Source of the DNA: Citricoccus sp. K5
Lineage (GTDB): Bacteria; Actinomycetota; Actinomycetes; Actinomycetales; Micrococcaceae
Direction of reading: 5' to 3'
Length of the DNA stretch: 64,000 nucleotides
Assembly: GCF_902506195.1 (NCBI RefSeq)
Contig: NZ_LR732817.1
Location: forward strand, 2,550,245-2,614,244
Below the pieces are notes generated by a model that was not told the DNA's origin, searched no databases, and saw only the letters and a program-made list of their open reading frames with translations. Shown here piece by piece: positions 30,135-39,651 of the stretch; the first letter of the stretch is position 1; every line of letters starts with the position of its first letter. A program made the translations under genes and the position numbers.

Positions 30135-31223
30135 TCAGTCGAGGGGCAGACCCGCCGTCGCACGGGCGATGCGGTACAGCGACGTGGTTCCCACGTCCCG
30201 GTAGCCGAAGCCGCGGTGAAGCGGACCGGAATCAGGCCGATGCCGCGATGTGTTGTGCCCGATCACGCCGGCGAGACCACGCGAGTCATCTGCCCCGACC
30301 TGGAGCGGCGTGAACCGGGTCCAGGGTGGCCTCCGCGAGAGCAGCCGCCCTAGCCGGGACAGGTAATCGGTCTCCGCCAGGGCGAGGTAGATGTGCTCGG
30401 CCGTCAGCCCCAGCTTCCCCGGGTCCCCCGCCAGATCACGGGGCAGGCCCACCACGCCGGACACCACCAGCGCGTCCAGCCTGCGCGGCGGCTCGCGGCG
30501 CTGCAGGATCTGCAGGGCCCGCGCGGCCACCACGCTCCCGTAGGAATGGGCTTCCACGGCAGTGTGCGGGAGCGCCGACGACCCGGTCTCAACGGCGGGG
30601 GCGGAGCCCGAAGCGAGCCGCTCGCGGTAGTCGAACCAGCCGTCCAGGTGACGTGCCAGCCGGGCGCCGCCGCGCAGGGCGGACTGTCCGGACAGCACGC
30701 CCCAGGGGCCGGGCGGGTGATAGCCGAGCCAGGCCACCACGCACGGCCGTGGTGCCCCTGCCTCCCGCTGGGCGGCCCACAATTGGCCGGCCTCCCGGAC
30801 GGCCCCCCACATGGCGGTGTGCACGAAGATCCCCATGCCGGAGACCTGCCAGGTCAGATGGCTGGCGGTGGACGGCTCCCCCACGGCGATGGCGGCGGCG
30901 GCCGGTCGCAGGGTGGTGCCGAGGTCATAGGCCAGCAGATGCCGCTCGGGGTAGGAGCGGTCCATGGAGCCCGGTTTCAGGGCGTGCACCAGACCGTCCA
31001 GGGCGGATCTCTGGCGCGGGCCCAGGCTCTGGCGGCGGCGCATGTCCGCCCGGAGGCGGGCCCGAGTGGCATCCCGCTCGGCGGCGTCCCAGATGTCCCG
31101 GCGAGCAACCGGCGCGACCTGTTTGTCAGGCGTGTGCGGCTTGTCAGGCGTGACCGGCCCGTCAGGCGCGACCGGCTCAGCAGGCTCCGCCGGTTGCTCC
31201 GGCCTCAGCCCTGGCGTTTCCAT
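30135..31223 (-). CDS. DUF1023 alpha/beta-hydrolase family protein
   Basis: A protein of about 362 residues. The C-terminal ~200 residues match the DUF1023 hydrolase: ERHLLAYDL, VVAWLGYHPPG, the nucleophile elbow VEAHSYGSVVAARAL (Ser near 227), LDALVVSGVVGLP, and IGHNTSRHRPDSG with the probable catalytic His. The first 40 residues are Pro-rich repeats. ATG 31223 lies inside the end of hspR, overlapping by 19 bases, so it probably belongs to the dnaK operon transcript as its last gene. No clear ribosome-binding sequence supports the start, so a downstream Met is possible. Substrate unknown. Confidence 0.78.
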   Translation of the reverse strand: METPGLRPEQPAEPAEPVAPDGPVTPDKPHTPDKQVAPVARRDIWDAAERDATRARLRADMRRRQSLGPRQRSALDGLVHALKPGSMDRSYPERHLLAYDLGTTLRPAAAAIAVGEPSTASHLTWQVSGMGIFVHTAMWGAVREAGQLWAAQREAGAPRPCVVAWLGYHPPGPWGVLSGQSALRGGARLARHLDGWFDYRERLASGSAPAVETGSSALPHTAVEAHSYGSVVAARALQILQRREPPRRLDALVVSGVVGLPRDLAGDPGKLGLTAEHIYLALAETDYLSRLGRLLSRRPPWTRFTPLQVGADDSRGLAGVIGHNTSRHRPDSGPLHRGFGYRDVGTTSLYRIARATAGLPLD

Positions 31224-31825
31224 ATCCGCACCGTGGACGTCGTGCCAGGACGCGGTTCCGATCCCTCGGCGGGGTAGTCCCGGTTCCCGGCGGTGATCCC
31301 AGAGGCGGGGCCGGAGCCGGCGGTGATCTCGAAGATGCCGGGAGCGGCGGACAGAGCCGCGGCCGGACGGCGCCATCGGGCGGCCCGGCGGGCGCGCTCG
31401 ATGGTGGCCGCCGTCTCCTTGTCCCGGGCTCGGGAGGCGTGCCGCGATCCCTCCGAGCCGGCGTCGAAGGTACTGGTCACGTCCCCGGTGGCTCCGGCGG
31501 TGAACACGCGGGGGTAGCGGGCGTAGGCGTGGAACGCCTGGATCTGCCCGGCGAGCTCCGCCACGGTGTTCTGCAACTGCTCGACCTCGCCCTGCAACTC
31601 CACGATCCGGCGGATGCCCTCCAGGGAGACGCCGTCCCGGCTGAGCTGCTGGATGGTGCGGAGGCGGTCCACGTCCTGACGCGAATAGCGGCGCTGCCGG
31701 CCACCCTGGCGCCGCGGGACCACCAGTCCGATCCGGTCATACTGGCGCAGGGTCTGCGGATGCATGTCCGCCAGCTCGGCTGCCACCGAGATGACGTAGA
31801 TCGGCTCCTCCCAGAACGTGGTCAC
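31205..31825 (-). CDS. hspR: Heat-shock repressor HspR (MerR family)
   Basis: HspR represses heat-shock genes by binding HAIR inverted repeats, with DnaK as co-repressor. The 206-residue product has the MerR-type helix-turn-helix [20 protein letters not shown] then [16 protein letters not shown], and a coiled-coil dimerisation helix ([19 protein letters not shown]). The family is usually about 130-150 residues, so the last ~80, rich in Arg, Ala and Gly, are an extension. It follows dnaJ with a 4-bp overlap, the classical dnaK-grpE-dnaJ-hspR order of actinobacteria. Targets in this window are dnaK and clpB. Confidence 0.95.
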   Translation of the reverse strand: MTTFWEEPIYVISVAAELADMHPQTLRQYDRIGLVVPRRQGGRQRRYSRQDVDRLRTIQQLSRDGVSLEGIRRIVELQGEVEQLQNTVAELAGQIQAFHAYARYPRVFTAGATGDVTSTFDAGSEGSRHASRARDKETAATIERARRAARWRRPAAALSAAPGIFEITAGSGPASGITAGNRDYPAEGSEPRPGTTSTVRIWKRQG

Positions 31826-32784
31826 AGCCGGGCCTTGTCCGCCAGCCCCGTCCTCGGATGGTGTCCCGTGGTCGCGGCGGCGAAGGCCTCCACGGCGGCA
31901 CGGGCGTCATCGGACAGAGCGGTGGGCACCTCGACCTGGAGCTCGACCAGGAGGTCTCCGGCCGGCGTCGAGCCCTTGGCGGACTTCACGCCGCGGCCCT
32001 TGACGCGCAGCACGCGCCCAGAGGATGAGCCGGCGGGAACCTTGACCTTCACGGAGCCGTCCAGCGTAGGCACCTCGATCGTGGCGCCGAGGGCAGCCTC
32101 GTTGAAGGAGATGGGCACCTGAACGCGCAGGTTGTTCCCGTCGCGGTGGAAGAACGGGTGGTCCTTCACGCTGACAGTGACGATCAGGTCACCGGCGCCA
32201 GCGGCCCCGGGCGAGCCCTTGCCACGCGAGCGGACCTTCTGGCCGTCCTTGATGCCGGCGGGAATCCGGACGTCGATGACCTCGCCGTCCGCCGCACGCA
32301 GGGAGATGGTGGTGCCACGCATGGCGCCGGCGAAGGAGATGCTCGTACTGGCGGTGCGATCCGCGCCCTTGGTCGGAGGGCCGCCGAAGCCACCGAACAG
32401 ATCGGCGAACTCAGGCGGGATGTCCCCGGTGGTCGGCCCGGAACGTCCGCGGCCGGCGCCGGGGTTGAACAGTCCGCCGAACATATCCTCGAAACCGCCG
32501 CCGGCAGGGCCGCCCGCGCCGGAACCGGGCGCGGAGAACCGCGCCCCGGACCCCATCGCCCGGATCGCGTCATACTGCTGACGCTCCTCCGGGTCGGAGA
32601 GCACGGAGTTGGCCTCCGTGACCTCCTTGAACTTCTTCTCGGCGGCATCGTCACCGGGATTCTGGTCCGGATGGTACTTGCGGGCCAGCTTCCGGTAGGC
32701 CTTCTTGATGTCCGCTTCCGAGGCGTCCTTGGAGACACCGAGGACGGCGTAGAAGTCCTTGTCCACCCAATCCTGTGAGGCCAT
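31822..32784 (-). CDS. dnaJ: DnaJ-type cochaperone without zinc finger (CbpA/DnaJ-C type)
   Basis: A 320-residue J-domain protein that loads substrates on DnaK and stimulates its ATPase. The J domain is [20 protein letters not shown] with the HPD motif in [12 protein letters not shown] Gly/Phe/Pro-rich segment follows (residues about 80-130). The cysteine-rich CxxCxGxG repeats of DnaJ are absent, and the C-terminal substrate domain starts near [15 protein letters not shown]. It is therefore a type II protein; a full DnaJ is probably elsewhere. Preceded by GGAGG and 32 bases after grpE. Confidence 0.95.
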   Translation of the reverse strand: MASQDWVDKDFYAVLGVSKDASEADIKKAYRKLARKYHPDQNPGDDAAEKKFKEVTEANSVLSDPEERQQYDAIRAMGSGARFSAPGSGAGGPAGGGFEDMFGGLFNPGAGRGRSGPTTGDIPPEFADLFGGFGGPPTKGADRTASTSISFAGAMRGTTISLRAADGEVIDVRIPAGIKDGQKVRSRGKGSPGAAGAGDLIVTVSVKDHPFFHRDGNNLRVQVPISFNEAALGATIEVPTLDGSVKVKVPAGSSSGRVLRVKGRGVKSAKGSTPAGDLLVELQVEVPTALSDDARAAVEAFAAATTGHHPRTGLADKARL

Positions 32785-32816
32785 GGTGCCTCCTTTCCTG
32801 TCTGACGGAGGTCTGG

Positions 32817-33524
32817 TCAGCCTTCGCCGGCGGAGACCATCACCTGGGCCGCGCGCAGGACGCGCTCACCGCGGAGGTAGCCGTTGCGGAAGACCTGGAC
32901 GACGTGCTCCTCCGGGATCTCCTGGCTCGGCTGACGCAGCATGGCCTCATGGCGGGTCGGATCGAACGGCTGGCCGACCAGGGATTCCTGGTCCTGCCGC
33001 TCCAGCCCGAAGCCGGTGAGCACCGTGCTGAACTTGGTGGCGATCGCGGCGAACGGGCCCTCGGTGAGGTCCCCCGCGGCGCGCGCCGCGTCCAGGTCGT
33101 CCAGCACGGGCAGCAGGGCCGTCAGGACGGACTGGATGGCGTTGTCCTTGGACACGTCCCGGTCCCGGTCCACGCGGCGCTTGTAGTTCACGAACTCGGC
33201 CTGGACGCGCAACAGGTCGTTGCGCAGCTCCTCCTCGCGGGCCGTCGCGCCGGCCAGCTCCGGGTCCTGGGCGCCGGTGACACCTTCGTCCGAGGCGTCA
33301 GCGACGCTGTTGAGGATCTGCTCGGCCTGGGAGAGCGCGTCTCCGTCCGCATCCGCCGCACCGGAGCCGGCGTCCTGGTCAGTGTTGGTTCGTTCTTCAG
33401 CGGCGTCGGCGGGCTGGCCCGCCGGTTCGCGGACCTTCCCGGTCATCGGGTCGATCCGGCGCTTGTCCTGGAAGCTCACCGGCTCCTCGCGCTCGCGGTC
33501 TTCTTCATTACCGTGGTTCGGCAT
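32817..33524 (-). CDS. grpE: Nucleotide exchange factor GrpE
   Basis: GrpE releases ADP from DnaK. Of 235 residues, the first ~85 are an acidic extension, then a long dimerisation helix from [23 protein letters not shown] and the beta-domain with [21 protein letters not shown] and [19 protein letters not shown], which is the family signature. It sits 146 bases after dnaK, a gap holding a large hairpin, and 32 bases before dnaJ. Confidence 0.96.
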   Translation of the reverse strand: MPNHGNEEDREREEPVSFQDKRRIDPMTGKVREPAGQPADAAEERTNTDQDAGSGAADADGDALSQAEQILNSVADASDEGVTGAQDPELAGATAREEELRNDLLRVQAEFVNYKRRVDRDRDVSKDNAIQSVLTALLPVLDDLDAARAAGDLTEGPFAAIATKFSTVLTGFGLERQDQESLVGQPFDPTRHEAMLRQPSQEIPEEHVVQVFRNGYLRGERVLRAAQVMVSAGEG

Positions 33525-33552
33525 GGTCTGGGTCCTTTCCTCCGGTAGCCCC

Positions 33553-33602
33553 GGGGCCGGCCGGCCCTGCCCTGACGGTGCAGGGACAGGGGCCGACCGG
33601 CC
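33553..33602 (-). terminator. Intercistronic hairpin between dnaK and grpE
   Basis: About 20 bases of GC-rich sequence at 33555-33574 pair, with two small bulges, with 33581-33602 around a short loop (ACGGTG). No T-run follows. It sits just after the dnaK stop, where partial termination or 3'-end protection would yield more dnaK than grpE mRNA. That role is inference. Confidence 0.5.
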
Positions 33603-33670
33603 CGGGTCCGGTGGCCCGCCGTCGGACGACGGGCCGGTATCAGCTAGGGATCAACGACGTTGGACGGGCC

Positions 33671-35563
<1,893 letters not shown>

Positions 35564-35668
35564 GGGCGGTTCCTTTCCTTGACGGACGATTCGAGGGCTG
35601 CAAGAGCCGGACGCCGCATGGTGCCGGACTGACGGCCGGGGCCTGCGGGCTTCCCCGCCATCCAGTCA

Positions 35669-35689
35669 CCTGAGCGTTCAAGACTCAAG
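35669..35689 (-). promoter_or_regulatory. Second, degenerate HAIR element of dnaK
   Basis: CCTGAGC-N7-ACTCAAG: the right arm is a perfect HAIR half-site and the left arm matches 5 of 7 consensus bases. It is nearer to dnaK than the stronger element at 35722. Paired HAIRs are known in the Streptomyces dnaK promoter. Confidence 0.65.
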
Positions 35690-35721
35690 GTTTCATGCCC
35701 AGGAGGTCTCTGTCAATCTGC

Positions 35722-35742
35722 CTTGAGTCACCCTGACTCAAC
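35722..35742 (-). promoter_or_regulatory. Primary HAIR element (HspR operator) of dnaK
   Basis: CTTGAGT-N7-ACTCAAC matches the HAIR consensus CTTGAGT-N7-ACTCAAG in 13 of 14 positions with the correct spacing, about 160 bases upstream of dnaK. It predicts negative autoregulation of the operon by its last product, HspR. Confidence 0.9.
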
Positions 35743-35879
35743 TTTGCCTTCGATGTGGACAACCACAGGTTTCCGGCTTTCATTCCCGGCGGGCCCACGG
35801 AGGCCCTTCGCCCACACCCGGCGGTGGCATTTGAGGAGCGTCACGGCTGACCCCGGGCCTGTTTTGAGTAAGTCACATT

Positions 35880-35899
35880 AACGAAGGTGAGGCTTCGTT
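35880..35899 (+). promoter_or_regulatory. Perfect dyad upstream of dps, candidate operator
   Basis: AACGAAG-N6-CTTCGTT is a perfect 7-base inverted repeat about 95 bases before dps. The embedded AGGTGAGGCT resembles the core of a DtxR/IdeR iron box (about 10 of 15 positions of AGGTTAGGCTAACCT), which would fit iron control of a Dps. The regulator is not proven. Confidence 0.45.
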
Positions 35900-35994
35900 G
35901 CCTTGCGGGCAAGTTAACGGGGTGTTTGAGTGAGGGCATCGACACAGCGGCGCAATGCAGTACCGACAGTCGGCGCCGCACGAAAGGAGTCACG

Positions 35995-36579
35995 ATGGCA
36001 GCGAAAAACAGCAAGGCCAAGGACGCCCAGGCCAAGTACACCGTGCCCGGTCTGGAGATCGAGGACGGGCACCGCGTCGCCGAAATCCTCCAGATGCGTC
36101 TCCATGCCCTCAACGACCTTCAGCTGACGCTCAAGCACGCCCATTGGAACGTGGTCGGTCCGAACTTCATCGGCGTCCACGAGATGCTCGACCCCCAGAT
36201 CGACGAGGTCCGCGCCGCCGTCGACGTCATCGCCGAGCGCATCGCCACGCTCGGGGTATCCCCCGGGGGCACCCCTGGCGCGCTGGTGGCTGAGCGGACC
36301 TGGGATGACTACTCCCTGGGCCGGGCGGACACCATTGAGCACATCGCCGCGCTGGACCAGGTCTACGACGGCGTGATCGCCGACCACCGCAACGCCATCG
36401 ACGAGACCGGCAAGCTGGACCCGATCACCGAGGACATCCTCATCGGACAGACCGGGGACCTGGAGCAGTTCCAGTGGTTCCTGCGCTCCTTCCTCACCAA
36501 CGCCGCCGGCGAGCTGAGCACGGCGGGCGCCACCACGGAGAAGAGTGCGGCCAAGCAGGGTGCTGCCAAGAAGTCCTGA
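35995..36579 (+). CDS. dps: Dps-type DNA-protecting ferritin-like protein
   Basis: A 194-residue Dps protein: it forms dodecamers that oxidise and store iron with peroxide and may bind DNA. The inter-subunit ferroxidase site is visible in LKHAHWNVVGPNFIGVHEM (His) and VDVIAERIATLG (Asp and Glu). The Lys-rich N-terminus MAAKNSKAKDAQAK and the C-terminus EKSAAKQGAAKKS would both suit DNA binding. Start ATG 35995 is supported by AAAGGAG 5 bases before; the longer frame upstream is rejected. A terminator follows. Confidence 0.95.
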   Translation: MAAKNSKAKDAQAKYTVPGLEIEDGHRVAEILQMRLHALNDLQLTLKHAHWNVVGPNFIGVHEMLDPQIDEVRAAVDVIAERIATLGVSPGGTPGALVAERTWDDYSLGRADTIEHIAALDQVYDGVIADHRNAIDETGKLDPITEDILIGQTGDLEQFQWFLRSFLTNAAGELSTAGATTEKSAAKQGAAKKS

Positions 36580-36612
36580 TCACCGCGTGGCACAGAGACC
36601 GCGTGGGACATA

Positions 36613-36652
36613 GCAGGGCCCCGTCATCATGATGACGGGGCCCTGCTGTTTC
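36613..36652. terminator. Bidirectional terminator between dps and MMPL gene
   Basis: A perfect palindrome with 17-base arms (36613-36629 and 36630-36646) in the gap between convergent genes, followed on the plus strand by TGTTTC. The central bases form the loop. It should stop both dps and the convergent MMPL transcript. Confidence 0.85.
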
Positions 36653-39047
36653 ACCTGGTCCTGGCCAGCTTGGAGGGCCACCAGACCTTCGGCCCGATGT
36701 CATACGTGAGCGCCGGAACCACGAGTGAGCGGACCAGGAAGGTGTCCAGCAGGACGCCGAAGGCCACGATGAACGCCAGTTGCACCATGAACATCAGCGG
36801 GATGACCACGAGCGCTGCGAAGGTGGCCGCCAGCACGACCCCGGCCGAGGTGATGACGCCACCGGTCACCGTCAGGGCCTTGAGCACCCCGGCCCGGGTG
36901 CCGAGGGAGAACGCCTCCTCCCGGGCCCTGGTCATGAGGAAGATCGTGTAGTCCACGCCGAGCGCCACGAGGAACACGAAACCGTAGAGCGGCACGGTGG
37001 GATCTGCTCCCGAGAAGCCCAGCACGTGGTTGAACACCAGCGCCGAGACGCCGATGGCGGTACCGAAGCTGAGCACGGTGGCCAGCACCAGCAGGACCGG
37101 CGCGATGACGGAGCGCAACAGCACCATGAGGATGACCAGCACCACGATCAGCACGAGCGGGATGATGGTCCGCACGTCGGCCTGCGCCGTGGTGTTGGTG
37201 TCCAGGTTGGTGGCGGTGGTCCCGCCCACCAGGATTCCCGGGTCCACGGCGTGCAGGCCCTCCCGGAGCGCGACGACGGTCTGCTCGGCCTCCATGGAGT
37301 CCGCGGCATCCGCGAGGGTCGCCTGCAGGTAGACGCGGCCGTCGACCTCGAGCGGCTCGGCCGGCGGACCGCCCTGTCCGGCCCCCTCCGGGGCGCCTGC
37401 GGTTTCGCCTGCAGGTCCTGCCGGGCCGCCGCCTTCGGCGGTGAGGTAGGCGGAGGCGACGCCGTCCGTGGTCTGGACGTCCTCGAGGACCTCGTCCGCA
37501 CGGTCTGCGGGGGCGATGATCGTGGCCGGGGCACCGGTGCCGGCGTCGAAGTGGTCTTCGAGCACCACCTGCCCGGCCTTGCCGTCACTCTCGCCCAGCA
37601 GGACTTCGGTCTGCGGGACGCCACTGGCCTGGAGCTGGGTGATGCCCGCCGCTCCGACCAGCAGCACCGCGGCGGTGACCATCCACACGGCGCGGGGACG
37701 GCGGGCCACCAGGGCGCCGATCCTGGTCCACACCCCGTGGTTGGACTCCAGTCCGCGGATCGGCGTGCCGGCGGCATCGACGGGCTGGCGGAATCGGGCG
37801 TCCTTGCGGGACACGGTGCCCGGCCGGGGAATTGAGGGCCAGAAGGCCGCACGTCCCACGAGGTAGAGCACCGCCGGCAGGAAGGACAGTGATGCCGCCC
37901 AGGCCAGGACGATGCCCGAGGCCGCGATCGGGCCGAGGGACCGGTTCGAGTTGAGGTCCGAGAAGAGCAGGCACAACAGGGCAATCGCCACCGTGGCCGC
38001 CGAGGCGGTGATGGGCTCGAAGGAACCCTTCCAGGCGTTCCGCACCGCCGTGGCCACCTTCGTCCGGACGCGCAGCTCCTCCCGGTAGCGGGCCACCATC
38101 AGCAGGGAGTAGTCCGTGGCGGCGCCGATCACGAGGATCGAGAGAATCCCCTGCGACTGGCCGTTCAAAGCGATCCACCCCTCAGCGGCCATCCAGTAGA
38201 TCGCGAGGATGGCCACGCACAGGGCCGCCACGGAGTTGAACAGCACCAGCAGGGGCAGCAGTACGGAGCGGTAGACCAGCACCAGGATCACGAACACCAC
38301 GCTGAGGGCCACGGCCAGCAGGATCCCGTCAATGCCGGCGAACGCACCAGCCAGGTCGGCAGCAAGTCCGGCGGGCCCGGCCACGTGGATCTCGGCTCCG
38401 TCCAGACCCCCATTGCCGGCACCGGTCAGGTCCGCCTGGGAGTTGGCGGCCACGGCCCGCAAGTCCTCGACCACCGCATCCGACTCGGCCGACTCCGTGT
38501 TGACCAGGGCGATGTACTGCACGGCCTCCCGATCCTCCGAGGGCACCGGGCCGATGACCTGGTCCACGCCCTCCACCGCGCCGAGTTCCTCACCGAATCC
38601 GGCCAGCGCCTGCATCTCACCGGCAGACTCGGCACCTTCGGCGAGCGCCTGCCCGTCCGGCAGCCCGAGGACCACGAGGGCGGGGATCTGCTCACTGTCC
38701 GTGAACCGGGAGACCCATTCCCCGGCCTGCGTGGATTCGGCGGAGGCCGGCAGGAACGTGGACTGGTCATTGGAGGAGACCTCCCCGAGCTTGCCGAAGG
38801 TCGGTCCACCCAGGCCGGTGCCGGCCAACCAGGCCAGGACCAGGACGGACGCGGCCACCACCCGGATCCACACCGTGCCCCAGGGACGCTTCTTCTCCTG
38901 ACCCGAACGGCGGTCCGGCCGGTTCTCTGGCCGGGTCTCGGCGCGGTGATCAGGCCGACGATCTGACTGGAGGTCTGACTGATGGCCCGGCTGGATGTCG
39001 GCGGCTTCGGGCTCGGCCCGATGTCGGGGGTTCTCTGGCATGGGCAC
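36651..39047 (-). CDS. MMPL-family RND exporter
   Basis: A 798-residue proton-driven exporter of the MMPL group. A hydrophilic N-terminus (about 50 residues, rich in Asp, Arg and Gln) is followed by a TM helix and an extracytoplasmic domain, then six TM helices including GAATDYSLLMVARYREELR. The second half repeats the plan, with ALGVDYTIFLMTRAREE. The Asp-Tyr pairs in the two TM4 equivalents are the proton-relay signature. Substrates may be lipids, siderophores or drugs; not decided. GTG 39047 has GAGGT 6 bases before it. The divergent MarR regulator at 39154 probably controls it. Confidence 0.92.
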   Translation of the reverse strand: MPMPENPRHRAEPEAADIQPGHQSDLQSDRRPDHRAETRPENRPDRRSGQEKKRPWGTVWIRVVAASVLVLAWLAGTGLGGPTFGKLGEVSSNDQSTFLPASAESTQAGEWVSRFTDSEQIPALVVLGLPDGQALAEGAESAGEMQALAGFGEELGAVEGVDQVIGPVPSEDREAVQYIALVNTESAESDAVVEDLRAVAANSQADLTGAGNGGLDGAEIHVAGPAGLAADLAGAFAGIDGILLAVALSVVFVILVLVYRSVLLPLLVLFNSVAALCVAILAIYWMAAEGWIALNGQSQGILSILVIGAATDYSLLMVARYREELRVRTKVATAVRNAWKGSFEPITASAATVAIALLCLLFSDLNSNRSLGPIAASGIVLAWAASLSFLPAVLYLVGRAAFWPSIPRPGTVSRKDARFRQPVDAAGTPIRGLESNHGVWTRIGALVARRPRAVWMVTAAVLLVGAAGITQLQASGVPQTEVLLGESDGKAGQVVLEDHFDAGTGAPATIIAPADRADEVLEDVQTTDGVASAYLTAEGGGPAGPAGETAGAPEGAGQGGPPAEPLEVDGRVYLQATLADAADSMEAEQTVVALREGLHAVDPGILVGGTTATNLDTNTTAQADVRTIIPLVLIVVLVILMVLLRSVIAPVLLVLATVLSFGTAIGVSALVFNHVLGFSGADPTVPLYGFVFLVALGVDYTIFLMTRAREEAFSLGTRAGVLKALTVTGGVITSAGVVLAATFAALVVIPLMFMVQLAFIVAFGVLLDTFLVRSLVVPALTYDIGPKVWWPSKLARTR

Positions 39048-39062
39048 TACGCTACCTCATTC

Positions 39063-39098
39063 ACTCGATGATCGAGATACCTGCTCTCGAGTTATCTC
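39063..39098. promoter_or_regulatory. Dyads in the marR/MMPL divergent promoter, candidate MarR operator
   Basis: The 106-base intergenic region holds CTCGAT-G-ATCGAG (39064-39076), a perfect dyad, and an overlapping inverted repeat GAGATA (39074-39079) with TATCTC (39093-39098). The placement between the divergent genes suits a MarR operator. Confidence 0.55.
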
Positions 39099-39153
39099 CT
39101 GGTCACTGCCGCTCAGTAGACTGGAGCGTCAGACACCGGCGGAAGGAGGGCCC

Positions 39154-39651
39154 ATGTCGCAGTCCGGCCAGGAGTCCGCCGAGCTCTTTCAGTTGATCCA
39201 TGCCTTGCGCCGGTATGCCGAGGTGGCGGACCGGACCGTCGATGCCGCCGGCCACCGCAGCGGCCTGCACCGCACCGACCTGCGCGCCCTGACCATCCTC
39301 ATGCAACGGCAGGCGGCCGGCCTGAACACCAGCCCCACCGATCTCGGGCGGATGCTGAGCCTCACCTCGGCCTCCACCACGGCCCTCGTGGACCGCCTGG
39401 TCGCCAACGGCCACGCCCAGCGCACCCCCTCCACCACGGACCGGCGCCGGGTCAGCATCTCCCACACGGACACCGCCGCCGTGGACGGCCGGAAGATCTT
39501 CATGCCGATGGCCCGCACCATGACCGACCGCCTGTCCGGATTCACACCGGAGCAGATGCAGACCGCCATCGAAGTCCTGGCGGCGGCCACCGAGGCCCTC
39601 GACTCCTTCGAGGCCCAGGCGGCCCCTCCACCTCCCCACGTCCAGTCATGA
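39154..39651 (+). CDS. MarR-family transcriptional regulator
   Basis: A 165-residue winged-helix regulator. The recognition helix region is LGRMLSLTSASTTALVDRLVANG and the wing is QRTPSTTDRRRVSISHT, both typical of MarR. Start ATG 39154 has GGAAGGAGG just before. The stop overlaps the kinase-like/PabB start by 4 bp (ATGA), so it also leads that operon. It most likely represses the divergent MMPL exporter in response to an exported ligand. The coupling with a p-aminobenzoate gene is unusual. Confidence 0.9.
   Translation: MSQSGQESAELFQLIHALRRYAEVADRTVDAAGHRSGLHRTDLRALTILMQRQAAGLNTSPTDLGRMLSLTSASTTALVDRLVANGHAQRTPSTTDRRRVSISHTDTAAVDGRKIFMPMARTMTDRLSGFTPEQMQTAIEVLAAATEALDSFEAQAAPPPPHVQS

Larger units (their letters stand above)
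35564..35994. other. 431-base intergenic region between divergent dnaK and dps
   Basis: No gene is seen here. The region holds two HAIR elements for dnaK (35669-35689 and 35722-35742), a perfect -35 TTGACA on the minus strand (35716-35711) lying between them without a good -10, and on the dps side the dyad at 35880-35899. Two TTTTGAGTAAG/TTTGAGTGAG-like half-sites at about 35864 and 35925 have no partner for a HAIR. Confidence 0.8.

Noticed and set aside
35860-35932. Possible third HAIR element near dps
   Set aside because: Only single half-sites (TTTTGAGT, TTTGAGT) occur, without the opposite arm at N7 spacing.
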